DNA of 64,000 nucleotides, from the NCBI RefSeq assembly GCF_000004195.4, contig NC_030679.2, positions 152,272,284 to 152,336,283 of the forward strand, given 5' to 3'. The notes under the pieces were generated by a model. It ran no database searches. It saw nothing but the letters and a program-made list of their open reading frames with translations, and was not told where the DNA came from. Position 1 is the stretch's first letter. Each line of letters starts with the position of its first letter. Positions 31,401-41,127 of this stretch are shown here, one piece after another. Source of the stretch: Xenopus tropicalis. Lineage: Eukaryota; Chordata; Amphibia; Anura; Pipidae. The translations under genes and the position numbers were made by a program.

Positions 31401-34400
31401 TGGGAATTAGGGCGGGAGACCCACAAAATCTTGTCGGATCCTACAGAATCCGATCCCCGCGGATAAAAAGGTCCATCGTGTGAAAACTCATGGCGAGAAT
31501 CAATTTGAGATGGGGTCCAATTGGCGAGAATCAATTTGAGATGGGGTCCAATTGGCGACAATCAATTTGAGATGGGGTCCAATTGGCGACAATCAATTTG
31601 AGATGGGGTCCAATTGGCGACAATCAATTTGAGATGGGGTCCAATTGGCGACAATCAATTTGAGATGGGGTCAGAAAAACTGATCTTAAATCTTGTGGAA
31701 ACTGAATTTGGATTGGAATTTGAATCTCGTCCATGAGTTCAAGAGAGAACTTTATGTTATTAATTTGGCCCAAAGTCATAAAGCGCCTTTTATTCATTCG
31801 CCCACATCCCGCACCCAATGGGGTCAGTGAGGGAAAAGCCTTTTGGGCTCCATCAGAATTGATCTTGTCGGATTCAGTCGCAGCGTTCCCGTTCCACGGG
31901 CGCCTTGTGTCAGGTAGGGAATCTCCTATCTCATATTAATACACCTGTGTTGTTGGATTCCAGGGGATACGAAGTTTATTGCAAGATCAAGTCCATTATT
32001 CAAAAGCCTAATCAAGAACATAATGAAGCAGGTACGTGTGGGGGGGTGGAAAAAGGCTGGGGAGGAAGGAGTAGGGCAAATGGGTCAGGTGAAAAGAGGG
32101 GAAGAGTGAAAGAGGTGGGGAAAGTGGAAGGAGGGATAGAGTGGAAGGGGTGGGAAGAGGGGAAGGAAGGGAAGAGTGGGAGGGGTGGGAAGAGGGGAAG
32201 GAAGGGAAGAGTGGGAGGAAGGGGAAGAGTGGGAGGAGGGGAAGAGTGGGAGGAAGGGAAGAGTGGGAGGAAGGGAAGAGTGGAAGGAGGGGGAAGAGGG
32301 GAAGGAAGGGAAGAGTGGGAGGAAGGGAAGAGTGGTAGAAAGGGAAGAGTGGAAGAAAGGGAAGACTGGAAGGAAGGGAAGAGTGGGAGGAAGGGAAGAG
32401 TGGGAGGAAGGGAAGAGTGGAAAGAAGGGGAAGAGTGGGAGGAAGGGAAGAGTAGAAGGAAGGAAGAGTGGAAGGAAGGGAAGAGTGGGAGGAAGGGAAG
32501 AGTGGAAAGAAGGGGAAGACTGGAAGGAAGGGAAGAGTGGGAGGAAGGGAAAAGTGGAAAGAAGGGGAAGACTGGAAGGAAGGGAAGAGTGGAAAGAAGG
32601 GGAAGACTGGAAGGAAGGGAAGAGTGGGAGGAAGGGAAGAGTGGAAAGAAGGGGAAGAGTGGGAGGAAGGAAGAGTAGAAGGAAGGAAGAGTGGAAGAAA
32701 GGGAAGAGTGGGAGGAAGGGAAGAGTGGGAGGAAGGGAAGAGTGGAAAGAAGGGGAAGAGTGGAAGGAAGGGAAGAGTGGAAGGAAGGGGAAGAGTGGAA
32801 GGAAGGGAAGAGTGGAAGGAAGGGGAAGAGTGGAAGGAAGGGGAAGAGTGGAAGGAAGGGGAAGAGTGGGAGGAAGGGAAGAGTAGAAGGAAGGAAGAGT
32901 GGAAGGAAGGGAAGAGCGGGAGGAAGGGAAGAGGGGAAGAGTGGAAGGAAGGGGAAGAGTGGAAGGAAGGGAAGAGCGGGAGGAAGGGAAGAGGGGAAGA
33001 GTGGGAGGAAGGGAAGAGTAGAAGGAAGGGAAGAGTGGAAGGAAGGGAAGAGCGGGAGGAAGGGAAGAGGGGAAGAGTGGAAGGAAGGGGAAGAGTGGAA
33101 GGGGTGGGAAGAGTGGAAGGAGGGGAAGAGTGGAATTAGGGGGAGAGAGCAAGGAGGGGATGAGTGGAATTAGGGGGAGAGAGCAAGGAGGGGATGAGTG
33201 GAATTAGGGGGAGAGAGCAAGGAGGGGATGAGTGGAATTAGGGGGAGAGTGCAAGGAGGGGATGAGTGGAATTAGGGGGAGAGAGCAAGGAGGGGATGAG
33301 TGGAATTAGGGGGAGAGAGCAAGGAGGAGATGAGTGGAATTAGGGGGAGAGAGCAAGGAGGGGATGAGTGGAATTAGGGGGAGAGAGCAAGGAGGGGATG
33401 AGTGGAATTAGGGGGAGAGAGCAAGGAGGGGATGAGTGGAATTAGGGGGAGAGAGCAAGGAGGGGATGAGTGGAATTAGGGGGAGAGAGCAAGGAGGGGA
33501 TGAGTGGAATTAGGGGGAGAGAGCAAGGAGGGGATGAGTGGAATTAGGGGGAGAGAGCAAGGAGGGGATGAGTGGAATTAGGGGGAGAGAGCAAGGAGGG
33601 GATGAGTGGAATTAGGGGGAGAGAGCAAGGAGGGGATGAGTGGAATTAGGGGGAGAGAGCAAGGAGGGGATGAGTGGAATTAGGGGGAGAGAGCAAGGAG
33701 GGGATGAGTGGAATTAGGGGGAGAGAGCAAGGAGGGGATGAGTGGAATTAGGGGGAGAGAGCAAGGAGGGGATGAGTGGAATTAGGGGGAGAGAGCAAGG
33801 AGGGGATGAGTGGAATTAGGGGGAGAGAGCAAGGAGGGGATGAGTGGAATTAGGGGGAGAGAGCAAGGAGGGGATGAGTGGAATTAGGGGGAGAGAGCAA
33901 GGAGGGGATGAGTGGAATTAGGGGGAGAGAGCAAGGAGGGGATGAGTGGAATTAGGGGGAGAGAGCAAGGAGGGGATGAGTGCATAAGAAAGATAAAAGG
34001 TGGGATAACGTCAGGGAAGAGGAAGAGTGAATAGGAAAGACAAGATGGAGTGAAGTGAAACAGTAGGTAGGTAGAGTGGAGGGAGAGGGTTAGAAGAAAG
34101 GGGGGGAAATATTTGATGTCTAGAATACTCTTGGCCTCACTTACTTACACCAAATGTTGGGTTGTGCAGTAATCCATGGCAACCAATCCAATGTTTATTC
34201 AGACAGGTTGCTAAGGGTTACTGCCCAGTTACTGTAAAGGAGCATAAGGGTCATACCAGCAAATGTACAGTAAGTGATAATGTTAATTGGCTAATTTAGT
34301 ACAAAAGGTAAGTGCCCAGGATTAGGCCACTGGCACAAGCAGAAGAGCCCTGGGCACATTGGGGGGGTAATTGGGAGAAATAAGGGGCTTATTAGTAAGA

Positions 34401-37400
34401 ATAACTTTCCCCAGCAGACTAATAGGCACAAAGGGGAGGGGCAGTCTGGAAACTGATCGCTACAATATTCTCCTACTCACAGGTAGACAACCCGCGGCGC
34501 AGCCAGCACAATATCTATGAAAATGCTATGTCCCAAAATATTAAAAACTGGGAAACGGAAGAGTAAGTGCCCGGAAATATCCATATACCCCTCCCTATAA
34601 CTCCTCCCACTGCTCCATATACCCCTCCCTATAACTCCTCCTATTGCTCCATATACCCCTCCCTATAACTCCTCCTACTGCTCCATATACCCCTCCCTAT
34701 AACTCCTCCCATTGCTCCATATACCCCTCCCTATAACTCCTCCCATTGCTCCATATACCCCTCCCTATAACTCCTCTCATTGCTCCATATACCCCTCCCT
34801 ATAACTCCTCCTACTGCTCCATATACCCCTCCCTATAACTCCTCCCATTGCTCCATATACCCCTCCCTATAACTCCTCCTACTGCTCCATATACCCCTCC
34901 CTATAACTCCTCCCATTGCTCCATATACCCCTCCCTATAACTCCTCCTATTGCTCCATATACCCCTCCCTATAACCCCTCCTATTGCTCCATATACCCCT
35001 CCCTATAACCCCTCCCATTGCTCCATATACCCCTCCCTATAACCCCTCCCATTGCTCCATATACCCCTCCCTATAACCCCTCCCATTGCTCCATATACCC
35101 CTCCCTATAACTCCTCCCACTGCTCCATATACCCCTCCCTATAACTCCTCCCACTGCTCCATATACCCCTCCCTATAACTCCTCCTATTGCTCCATATAC
35201 CCCTCCCTATAACCCCTCCTATTGCTCCATATACCCCTCCCTATAACCCCTCCCATTGCTCCATATACCCCTCCCTATAACTCCTCCCACTGCTCCATAT
35301 ACCCCTCCCTATAACTCCTCCCACTGCTCCATATACCCCTCCCTATAACTCCTCCTATTCCTCCATATAACCCTCCCTATAACTCCTCCCATTGCTCCAT
35401 ATACCCCTCCCTATAACTCCTCCTACTGCTCCATATACCCCTCCCTATAACTCCTCCCATTGCTCCATATACCCCTCCCTATAACTTCTCCTATTGCTCC
35501 ATATACCCCTCCCTATAACTCCTCCCATTGCTCAATATACCCCTCCCTATAACTCCTCCCATTGCTCAATATACCCCTCCCTATAACTCCTCCCATTGCC
35601 ATATAACCCTCCCTATAACTCCTCCATATACCCCTCCCTATAACTCCTCCTATTGCTCCATATACCCCTCCCTATAACTCCTCCTATTGCTCCATATACT
35701 CCTCCCTATAACTCCTCCCATTGTGCCATATAACCCTCCCTATAACTCCTCCTATTGCTCCATATACCCCCTATAACTCCTCCCATTGCTCAATATACCC
35801 CTCCCTATAACTCCTCCCATTGTGCCATATAACCCTCCCTATAACTCCTCCATATACCCCTCCCTATAACTCCTCCCATTGCTCCATATACCCCTCCCTA
35901 TAAACTCCTCCCATTGCTCCATATACCCCTCCCTATAACTCCTCCTATTGCTCCATATACCCCTCCCTATAACTCCTCCCATTGCTCAATATACCCCTCC
36001 CTATAACTCCTCCCATTGTGCCATATAACCCTCCCTATAACTCCTCCATATACCCCTCCCTATAACTCCTCCCATTGCTCCATATACCCCTCCCTATAAC
36101 TCCTCCCATTGCTCCATATACCCCTCCCTATAACTCCTCCTATTGCTCCATATACCCCTCCCTATAACTCCTCCCATTGCTCAATATACCCCTCCCTATA
36201 ACTCCTCCCATTGTGCCATATAACCCTCCCTATAACTCCTCCATATACCCCTCCCTATAACTCCTCCCACTGCTCCATATACCCCTCCCTATAACTCCTC
36301 CAATTGCTCCATATACCCCTCCCTATAACTCCTCCTATTGCTCCATATACCCCTCCCTATAACTCCTCCCATTGCTCCATATACCCCTCCCTATAACTCC
36401 TCCCATTGCTCCATATACCCCTCCCTATAACTCCTCCCATTGCTCCATATACCCCTCCCTATAACTCCTCCCATTGCTCCATATACCCCTCCCTATAACT
36501 CCTCCCATTGCTCCATATACCTCTCCCTATAACTCCTCCCATTGCTCCATATACCCCTCCCTATAACCCCTCCCATTGCTCCATATACCCCTCCCTATAA
36601 CTCCTCCTATTGCTCCATATACCTCTCCCTATAACCCCTCCCATTGCTCCATATACCCCTCCCTATAACTCCTCCCATTGCTCCATATACCCCCCCATAA
36701 CCCCTCCCATTGCTCCATATACCCCTCCCTATAACCCCTCCCATTGCTCCATATACCCCTCCCTATAACTCCTCCTATTGCTCCATATACCTCTCCCTAT
36801 AACCCCTCCCATTGCTCCATATACCCCTCCCTATAACTCCTCCTATTGCTCCATATACCCATCCCTATAACTCCTCTCATTGCTCCATTTACCCCTCCCT
36901 ATAACTCCTCCCATTGCTCCATATACCCCTCCCTTTAACTCCTCCTATTGCTCCATATACCTCTCCCTATAACCCCTCCCATTGCTCCATATACCCCTCC
37001 CTATAACCCCTCCCATTGCTCCATATACTCCTCCCTATAACTCCTCCCATTGCTCCATATACCCCTCCCTATAACTCCTCCTATTGCTCCATATACCTCT
37101 CCCTATAACCCCTCCCATTGATCCATATACTCCTCCCTATAACTCCTCCTATTGCTCCATATACCCCTCCCTATAACCCCTCCCATTGCTCCATATACCC
37201 CTCCCTATAACCATTCCTAACATTCCATACATACTCTATTTCTTTCCCCCAGTTTGCGCCCCCTGCTGGTGGACACGAGTGCCTTTGCCTTTACTGCCTT
37301 TGCTGGGGTGCCTGCGGTGGGATTTTCATTCGAGGAGGTGAGATTTAGGGGTACATGTGGCGCCGTATGATCTGACTGCCTCCCCACACTGACTGGGAAG

Positions 37401-40087
37401 CATTTTCAAGGATTCATTAATCTGTTGTGACTTGTTGGGGGGCTGTATAATGCCCAGGGGGGCTATAGGGAGAGATGTAAGTGTCCCAGTGTGATCCAGT
37501 TACTTACCCAGGTTCCTCCCATACAGTTGGACCACCCCTACCAGTACCTGGACAGCCAATACGATGATTACAAACGCCTGAATGAAGTGGTGGGGGGCCG
37601 GCTGGCGGCGGTGTCTCTCAGTTTGGCGGAAGTGGCCGGACTCATGTTAATCAAACTCTCCCACGACCACATCCTCCCCCTCGATTACTCTGCCTACAAC
37701 AGCGCCCTCCTCCAGCACAACATCGACCTGAACCAGTACAGCAGCAAGCTGCAGGTCAGCCCCCCAATTCCCTCACAGGGGAGCCCCCCGTATCCTACAC
37801 AGGTCAGCCCCCCATATTCCCACACAGGGGAGCCCCCCGTATCCTACACAGGTCAGCCCCCCATATTCCCACACAGGGGAGCCCCCCATATCCCACACAG
37901 GGGAGCCCCCCATATCCTACACAGGGGAGCCCCCCATATCCTACACAGGGGAGCCCCCCGTATCCTACACAGGGGAGCCCCCCATATCCTACACAGGGTA
38001 GCCCCCCGTATCCCACACAGGGGAGCCCCCCCTTTTCCTACACAGGGGAGCCCCCCCATATCCTACACAGGGGAGCCCCCCGTATCCCACACAGATGAAT
38101 CCTACACAGGGGAGCCCCCGTTATCCTACACAGACGAATCCTACACAGGGGAGCCCCCCGTATCCTACACAGATGAGCCAACCAACAGGGGAGCCCCCCG
38201 TATCCTACACAGACGAGCCAACCAACAGGGGAGCCCCCGTATCCTACACAGACGAGCCAACCAACAGGGGAGCCCCCCGTATCCTACACAGACGAGCCAA
38301 CCAACAGGGGAGCCCCCCGTATCCTACACAGACGAGCCAACCAACAGGGGAGCCCCCCGTATCCTACACAGACGAGCCAACCAACAGGGGAGCCCCCCGT
38401 ATCCTACACAGACAAGCCGACCAACAGGGGAGCCCCCCGTATCCTACACAGACGAGCCAACCAACAGGGGAGCCCCCCGTATCCTACACAGACGAGCCAA
38501 CCAACAGGGGAGCCCCCCGTATCCTACACAGGGGAGCCAACCAACAGGGGAGCCCCCCATATCCTACACAGATGAGCCAACCAACAGGGGAGCCCCCCGT
38601 ATCCTACACAGACGAGCCAACCAACAGGGGAGCCCCCCGTATCCTACACAGGGGAGCCAACCAACAGGGGAGCCCCCCGTATCCTACACAGACGAATCCT
38701 ACACAGGGGAGCCAACCAACAGGGGAGCCCCCCGTATCCTACACAGACGAGCCAACCAACAAGGGAGCCCCCCGTATCCTACACAGACGAATCCTACACA
38801 GGGGAGCCAACCAACAGGGGAGCCCCCCGTATCCTACACAGGGGAGCCAACCAACAAGGGAGCCCCCCGTATCCTACACAGACGAATCCTACACAGGGGA
38901 GCCAACCAACAGGGGAGCCCCCCGTATCCTACACAGGGGAGCCAACCAACAGGGGAGCCCCCCGTATCCTACACAGGGGAGCCAACCAACAGGGGAGCCC
39001 CCCGTATCCTACACAGGGGAGCCAACCAACAGGGGAGCCCTCCGTATCCTACACAGGGGAGCCAACCAACAAGGGAGCCCCCCGTATCCTACACAGACGA
39101 ATCCTACACAGGGGAGCCAACCAACAGGGGAGCCCCCCGTATCCTACACAGGGGAGCCAACCAACAAGGGAGCCCCCTGTATCCTACACAGACGTATCCT
39201 ACACAGGGGAGCCAACCAACAAGGGAGCCCCCCGTATCCTACACAGACGAATCCTACACAGGGGAGCCAACCAACAGGGGAGCCCCCCGTATCCTACACA
39301 GACGAATCCTACACAGGGGAGCCAACCAACAGGGGAGCCCCCCGTATCCTACACAGACGAGCCAACCAACAAGGGAGCCCCCCGTATCCTACACAGACGA
39401 ATCCTACACAGGGGAGCCCCCTGTATCCTACACAGGGGAGCCCACCAAATTAGGGCACAACGGGGGCCCCAAGTGCAGGGTTACCCCACACTACAATGCT
39501 GTACTTATCTAAGATGTTTAATTCCCCAACCCACAGGAATATGGGCTCACCCTCCAATGGCTCTCCTCGGCGCGGGGGGATTACACACGAGCAACGCAGA
39601 CCCTGAAGAAGGCCCTTAGCCTGTCGGACCTGAGCAACGAGAAGCTGATTCAGTCCTTCAACGTGCGCATCATGAGGGTGAGAAATCCTTCTAATGACTT
39701 ATTGGTAACTTGCTCTAAAATGAAATGGTACGACCCAGCGGGAGCCTGTCTCATTGGTGCGTCACACCCAGTGGCCCCTAATGGGACCCCATTACACTTG
39801 AGGCTGCTGCTATTGTGATTGGTTGACTGATATGGCGCCTTGTTTTTTTATAGGTGGAATTCTATTTCCTGTCCCAGTATGTCTCTGCCACTGAGTTCCC
39901 GTACCGGCACATTCTGATTGGTCGGGGAGAACACACTTTGGAAGCTCTGATCGATCACCTCAAGAACAGTACAAACAATATCGACGTTGGGCTCCTGCGC
40001 AAACAACTCGCCCTTTTTACTCTGACAGTGAAAGGGGCGGCCAATGCCCTGAGCGGGGAAGTCTGGGAAATCCAAGGCAGCTTCTAG
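13455..40087 (+). CDS. tfr2: Transferrin receptor 2, complete 18-exon gene
   Basis: Type II membrane receptor for diferric transferrin; in mammals it is a hepatocyte and erythroid iron sensor upstream of hepcidin. Eighteen exons with consistent phases sum to 2,262 nt, or 753 residues (human about 801). Order: short cytoplasmic tail with a Tyr/acidic stretch ([13 protein letters not shown], about 18-30), signal anchor about 59-77, stalk cysteines C82 and C85 (CxxC, as in human), protease-associated domain (about 200-330), M28-peptidase-like domain (about 335-550), and helical dimerisation domain (about 555-753) with the RGD at 642-644. Start ATG 13463 has a good context (GAGCCATGG). No stop or frameshift breaks the spliced frame. 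No poly(A) signal is obvious soon after the stop. At least 12 of the 17 introns carry a tandem array. Confidence 0.93.
13646..15025. repeat. 112-nt tandem repeat, about 12 copies, TFR2 intron 1
   Basis: GTAGGGAACCCCATAACCTG recurs every 112 bases (13651, 13763, 13875 and so on). Each copy contains TGCCCTTACAG|TAAGG and GATGGTGAGAT, which resemble acceptor and donor sites. Small differences sit mainly in the C-rich stretch. Confidence 0.96.
15097..15400. repeat. 112-nt repeat, about 2.7 copies
   Basis: CTGCACTGCTGGTTCTGACT recurs at about 15103, 15216 and 15328. The same motif occurs once near 58577 in the ZCWPW1 region, so it is a fragment of a dispersed repeat that amplified locally. Confidence 0.9.
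15539..15713 (+). CDS. tfr2: TFR2 exon 2: cytoplasmic tail and start of membrane anchor
   Basis: The exon begins [19 protein letters not shown] after TTCCCCAG and ends in [12 protein letters not shown] plus one base before GTCAGT. YSIY may act as a tyrosine sorting signal, like YTRF in TFR1. Reading through the donor reaches TAG at 15758. Confidence 0.88.
15714..16236 (+). other. TFR2 intron 2, non-array start
   Basis: It contains a G10-plus run (15784), a TA dinucleotide run near 15870, and text (GGTTCAACTTGATGGACTGG) resembling a dispersed Xenopus repeat. No gene is seen. Confidence 0.5.
16237..21893. repeat. About 85-nt minisatellite, roughly 65 copies, TFR2 intron 2
   Basis: The unit begins GAATCAGTGGTACTGGCAGA, continues TACATTAGATAGGTACAAGG, and ends in a G tract, CTGGGAAGTTGTGGGATC and a C tract. 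The core is almost invariant, while the G tract varies about 5-9 and the C tract about 6-12. Homopolymer slippage is therefore the main polymorphism. Confidence 0.97.
22084..22276 (+). CDS. tfr2: TFR2 exon 3: membrane anchor end and stalk
   Basis: The exon completes the anchor ([16 protein letters not shown]) and the stalk to DGQMIDSVI plus two bases. The human counterpart AFLLGYVAFRGSCQAC confirms the splice. It is followed within about 12 nt by the 50-nt array. Confidence 0.93.
22287..23745. repeat. 50-nt repeat, about 30 copies, each with acceptor- and donor-like motifs
   Basis: Units step by 50 (GAGCTGTGAG at 22331, 22381 and 22431). Each has a pyrimidine tract ending CTGCAG, then a 26-base segment GGTGACACAGTGACACAGAC plus AGAGCT, then GTGAGT. 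Shorter deletion variants lie at 23300-23745. Confidence 0.96.
23769..23912 (+). CDS. tfr2: TFR2 exon 4
   Basis: The exon reads [20 protein letters not shown] through [16 protein letters not shown]. It aligns with human LDHVWTDTHYVGLQFPD. The donor CAG|GTAACC is itself the first unit of the next array. Confidence 0.92.
23908..24235. repeat. About 20-nt array built on the exon 4 donor
   Basis: The unit is ACAGGTAACCCCTCCCCCAA, about 16 copies. The first copy is the functional exon 4 donor. More than half keep AG|GTAACC and others have AGATAA. Confidence 0.95.
24416..24524 (+). CDS. tfr2: TFR2 exon 5
   Basis: [20 protein letters not shown] is followed by [16 protein letters not shown]. The human [14 protein letters not shown] match is strong. 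NGT at about 193 is a potential glycosylation site. Confidence 0.93.
24540..25568. repeat. 20-nt array, about 50 copies, TFR2 intron 5
   Basis: The unit is TGTGAGTGCCAGCCCATGAG with exact 20-base steps, plus 8-base insertions (TGCATGAG) from 25140. It starts 16 nt after the exon 5 donor, and GTGAGT donor-like words recur in every unit. Confidence 0.97.
25646..25768 (+). CDS. tfr2: TFR2 exon 6: protease-associated domain
   Basis: [20 protein letters not shown] is followed by [17 protein letters not shown] before GTGAGT. It is the PA-domain core (human LVYAHYGRPEDLQDL). Confidence 0.94.
25787..27968. repeat. 107-nt repeat, about 20 copies, TFR2 intron 6
   Basis: GGCATAGCGTGCCCATAGGG recurs every 107 bases from about 25837. 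The array begins roughly 18 nt after the exon 6 donor. Confidence 0.96.
28144..28224 (+). CDS. tfr2: TFR2 exon 7
   Basis: [20 protein letters not shown] is followed by DFAVYGH, between GATTGCAG and GTAAGT. Human counterpart: GAQGVLIYPEP and AVYGH. Confidence 0.93.
28335..29115. repeat. 20-nt array, about 39 copies, TFR2 intron 7
   Basis: The unit is ACCCTCACACAACCCCCTGC with occasional one-base C-tract changes and CACATAACC variants. The strand is almost free of G. Confidence 0.96.
29148..29287 (+). CDS. tfr2: TFR2 exon 8
   Basis: [20 protein letters not shown] is followed by [19 protein letters not shown]. This near-identity with human TFR2 fixes the gene assignment. NHT at about 303 is a glycosylation site candidate. 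Confidence 0.95.
29288..30598 (+). other. TFR2 intron 8, no array
   Basis: This 1.3 kb intron is one of the few long stretches without a tandem repeat. Short open frames exist on both strands but none resembles a known protein, and no TE ends were recognised. Confidence 0.5.
30599..30759 (+). CDS. tfr2: TFR2 exon 9
   Basis: [20 protein letters not shown] is followed by the conserved [10 protein letters not shown] and [13 protein letters not shown]. Phase 2 in, phase 1 out. Confidence 0.92.
30844..30963 (+). CDS. tfr2: TFR2 exon 10: start of M28-like core
   Basis: [20 protein letters not shown] is followed by [20 protein letters not shown]. This is the GAQRD..GPGAAKS signature of the TFR family, which in true M28 peptidases carries metal ligands. 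Confidence 0.95.
31048..31130 (+). CDS. tfr2: TFR2 exon 11
   Basis: [20 protein letters not shown] is followed by VGATEWLE. The acceptor follows a (TA)n run at 31021-31040. Confidence 0.94.
31210..31273 (+). CDS. tfr2: TFR2 exon 12
   Basis: [20 protein letters not shown] plus L, between GTGTTGCAG and GTAAGT. Human: [21 protein letters not shown]. Confidence 0.94.
31489..31673. repeat. 31-nt repeat, about 6 copies, TFR2 intron 12
   Basis: AATCAATTTGAGATGGGGTC recurs every 31 bases. It is the only AT-rich array in TFR2. Confidence 0.93.
31964..32031 (+). CDS. tfr2: TFR2 exon 13
   Basis: [20 protein letters not shown] plus MKQ, between GATTCCAG and GTACGT. Human: [20 protein letters not shown]. 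Confidence 0.93.
32085..33127. repeat. Purine-rich short-unit array, TFR2 intron 13
   Basis: Irregular repeats of GGAAGAGTGGAAGGAAGG. More than 90 percent of the coding-strand bases are purine, broken mainly by the T of AGTGG. Confidence 0.92.
33128..33984. repeat. 34-nt array, about 25 copies, TFR2 intron 13
   Basis: The unit is GTGGAATTAGGGGGAGAGAG plus CAAGGAGGGGATGA, with near-identical copies at a strict 34-base step. It abuts the purine-rich array directly. Confidence 0.97.
33985..34482 (+). other. Unique part of TFR2 intron 13
   Basis: No gene, RNA or mobile-element end is recognised. Confidence 0.5.
34483..34562 (+). CDS. tfr2: TFR2 exon 14
   Basis: [20 protein letters not shown] is followed by KNWETE plus two bases. 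The donor GTAAGT overlaps an apparent GAG TAA, so the reading frame depends on splicing here. Confidence 0.92.
34580..37213. repeat. 34-nt array, about 77 copies, TFR2 intron 14
   Basis: The unit is CTCCATATACCCCTCCCTAT plus AACTCCTCCCATTG. It starts about 18 nt after the exon 14 donor. C/T transitions in CTCC(C/T)ATTG mark sub-families. The strand is very G-poor. Confidence 0.97.
37253..37337 (+). CDS. tfr2: TFR2 exon 15
   Basis: [20 protein letters not shown] is followed by AVGFSFEE, matching human [20 protein letters not shown]. Confidence 0.95.
37527..37754 (+). CDS. tfr2: TFR2 exon 16: start of dimerisation domain
   Basis: [20 protein letters not shown] runs through [20 protein letters not shown] to NQYSSKLQ. 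An in-frame alternative acceptor at 37511 would add VPPIQ. The shorter form matches human length exactly. The donor CAG|GTCAGC is the first unit of the following array. Confidence 0.93.
37751..39445. repeat. 25-nt and 40-nt mixed array, TFR2 intron 16
   Basis: The basic unit is GGGGAGCCCCCCGTATCCTA plus CACAG. Longer units add ACGAGCCAACCAACA (40-nt step). Each unit ends TCCTACACAG, acceptor-like, and the first few keep CACAG|GTCAGC. Exon 16 can be read through much of it without a stop, but the product is pure repeat. Confidence 0.96.
39537..39677 (+). CDS. tfr2: TFR2 exon 17 with RGD motif
   Basis: [20 protein letters not shown] runs through [14 protein letters not shown]. The RGD is conserved with TFR1 and TFR2 and is implicated there in transferrin binding. 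Confidence 0.95.
39854..40087 (+). CDS. tfr2: TFR2 exon 18 (terminal coding)
   Basis: [20 protein letters not shown] runs through [20 protein letters not shown] to the C-terminal IQGSF and TAG 40085-40087. Confidence 0.95.
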   Translation: MEFYFLSQYVSATEFPYRHILIGRGEHTLEALIDHLKNSTNNIDVGLLRKQLALFTLTVKGAANALSGEVWEIQGSF

Positions 40088-40169
40088 GGTGCCCTGGGTG
40101 AAAAGCCACGCCGGCGCTCTGATTATGAACGCTCGTTAGTATTCACTCATTATAGACGCAATGGGGTAT

Positions 40170-41043
40170 GTACCAAAGTATTCTGATTATTTGCAGCTGG
40201 CTCCTAGTTGGGTAGGGTTCTCACTTTCCACTTCAGTTGTGTATCCATGGTGGGGGTCAGTTGGGTATCCATGGTGGGGGTCAGTTGTGTATCCATGGTG
40301 GGGGTCAGTTGTGTATCCATGGCGAGGGTCAGTTGTGTATCCATGGCGAGGGTCAGTTGGGTATCCATGGTGGGGGTCAGTTGGGTATCCATGGTGGGGG
40401 TCAGTTGTGTATCCATGGCGAGGGTCAGTTGTGTATCCATGGCGAGGGTCAGTTGTGTATCCATGGCGAGGGTCAGTTGGGTATCCATGGTGGGGGTCAG
40501 TTGGGTATCCATGGTGGGGGTCAGTTGGGTATCCATGGTGGGGGTCAGTTGTGTATCCATGGTGGGGGTCAGTTGTGTATCCATGGCGAGGGTCAGTTGT
40601 GTATCCATGGTGGGGGTCAGTTGGGTATCCATGGTGGGGGTCAGTTGGGTATCCATGGTGGGGGTCAGTTGTGTATCCATGGCGAGGGTCAGTTGTGTAT
40701 CCATGGTGGGGGTCAGTTGGGTATCCATGGTGGGGGTCAGTTGTGTATCCATGGCGATGGTCAGTTATCTATCCATGGTGAGGGTCAGTTGTGTATCCAT
40801 GGTGGGGGTCAGTTGTCTATCCATGGTGAGGGTCAGTTGTGTATCCATGGCGATGGTCAGTTATCTATCCATGGTGAGGGTCAGTTGTGTATCCATGGTG
40901 ATGGTCACTTGTGTATCCATGGAGATGGTCAGATGTGTATCCATGGTTAGGGTCAGTTGTGTATCCATGGTGATGGTCAGTTGTGTATCCATGGTGAGGG
41001 TCAGTTGTGTATCCATGGCGATAGTCAAATCATACTTTGGTAC
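40170..41043. repeat. 24-nt array, about 33 copies, framed by 12-bp inverted repeats
   Basis: The unit is GTATCCATGGTGGGGGTCAG plus TTGT, with an internal NcoI-like CCATGG and GGTGGGG/GGCGAGG variants. GTACCAAAGTAT at 40170-40181 and ATACTTTGGTAC at 41032-41043 are a perfect inverted pair just outside it. It lies directly downstream of TFR2. Confidence 0.94.
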
Positions 41044-41127
41044 AACCCCACAATTTGTAGTAACTTCATCAGAGCCTTCATTATCAGCCCCAGCGTGGCC
41101 TTCTAATTGCACCTTTCATTTAACGTC

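Noticed and set aside
34561..34566. Apparent stop (GAG TAA) at the end of TFR2 exon 14
   Set aside because: The TAA is part of the donor GTAAGT; the spliced codon is GA|T, continuing DLRPLL.
40100..41110. Iron-responsive element in the TFR2 3' region
   Set aside because: No CAGUGN stem-loop of the right form was seen, only the 24-nt array. TFR2, unlike TFR1, is not known for IREs.
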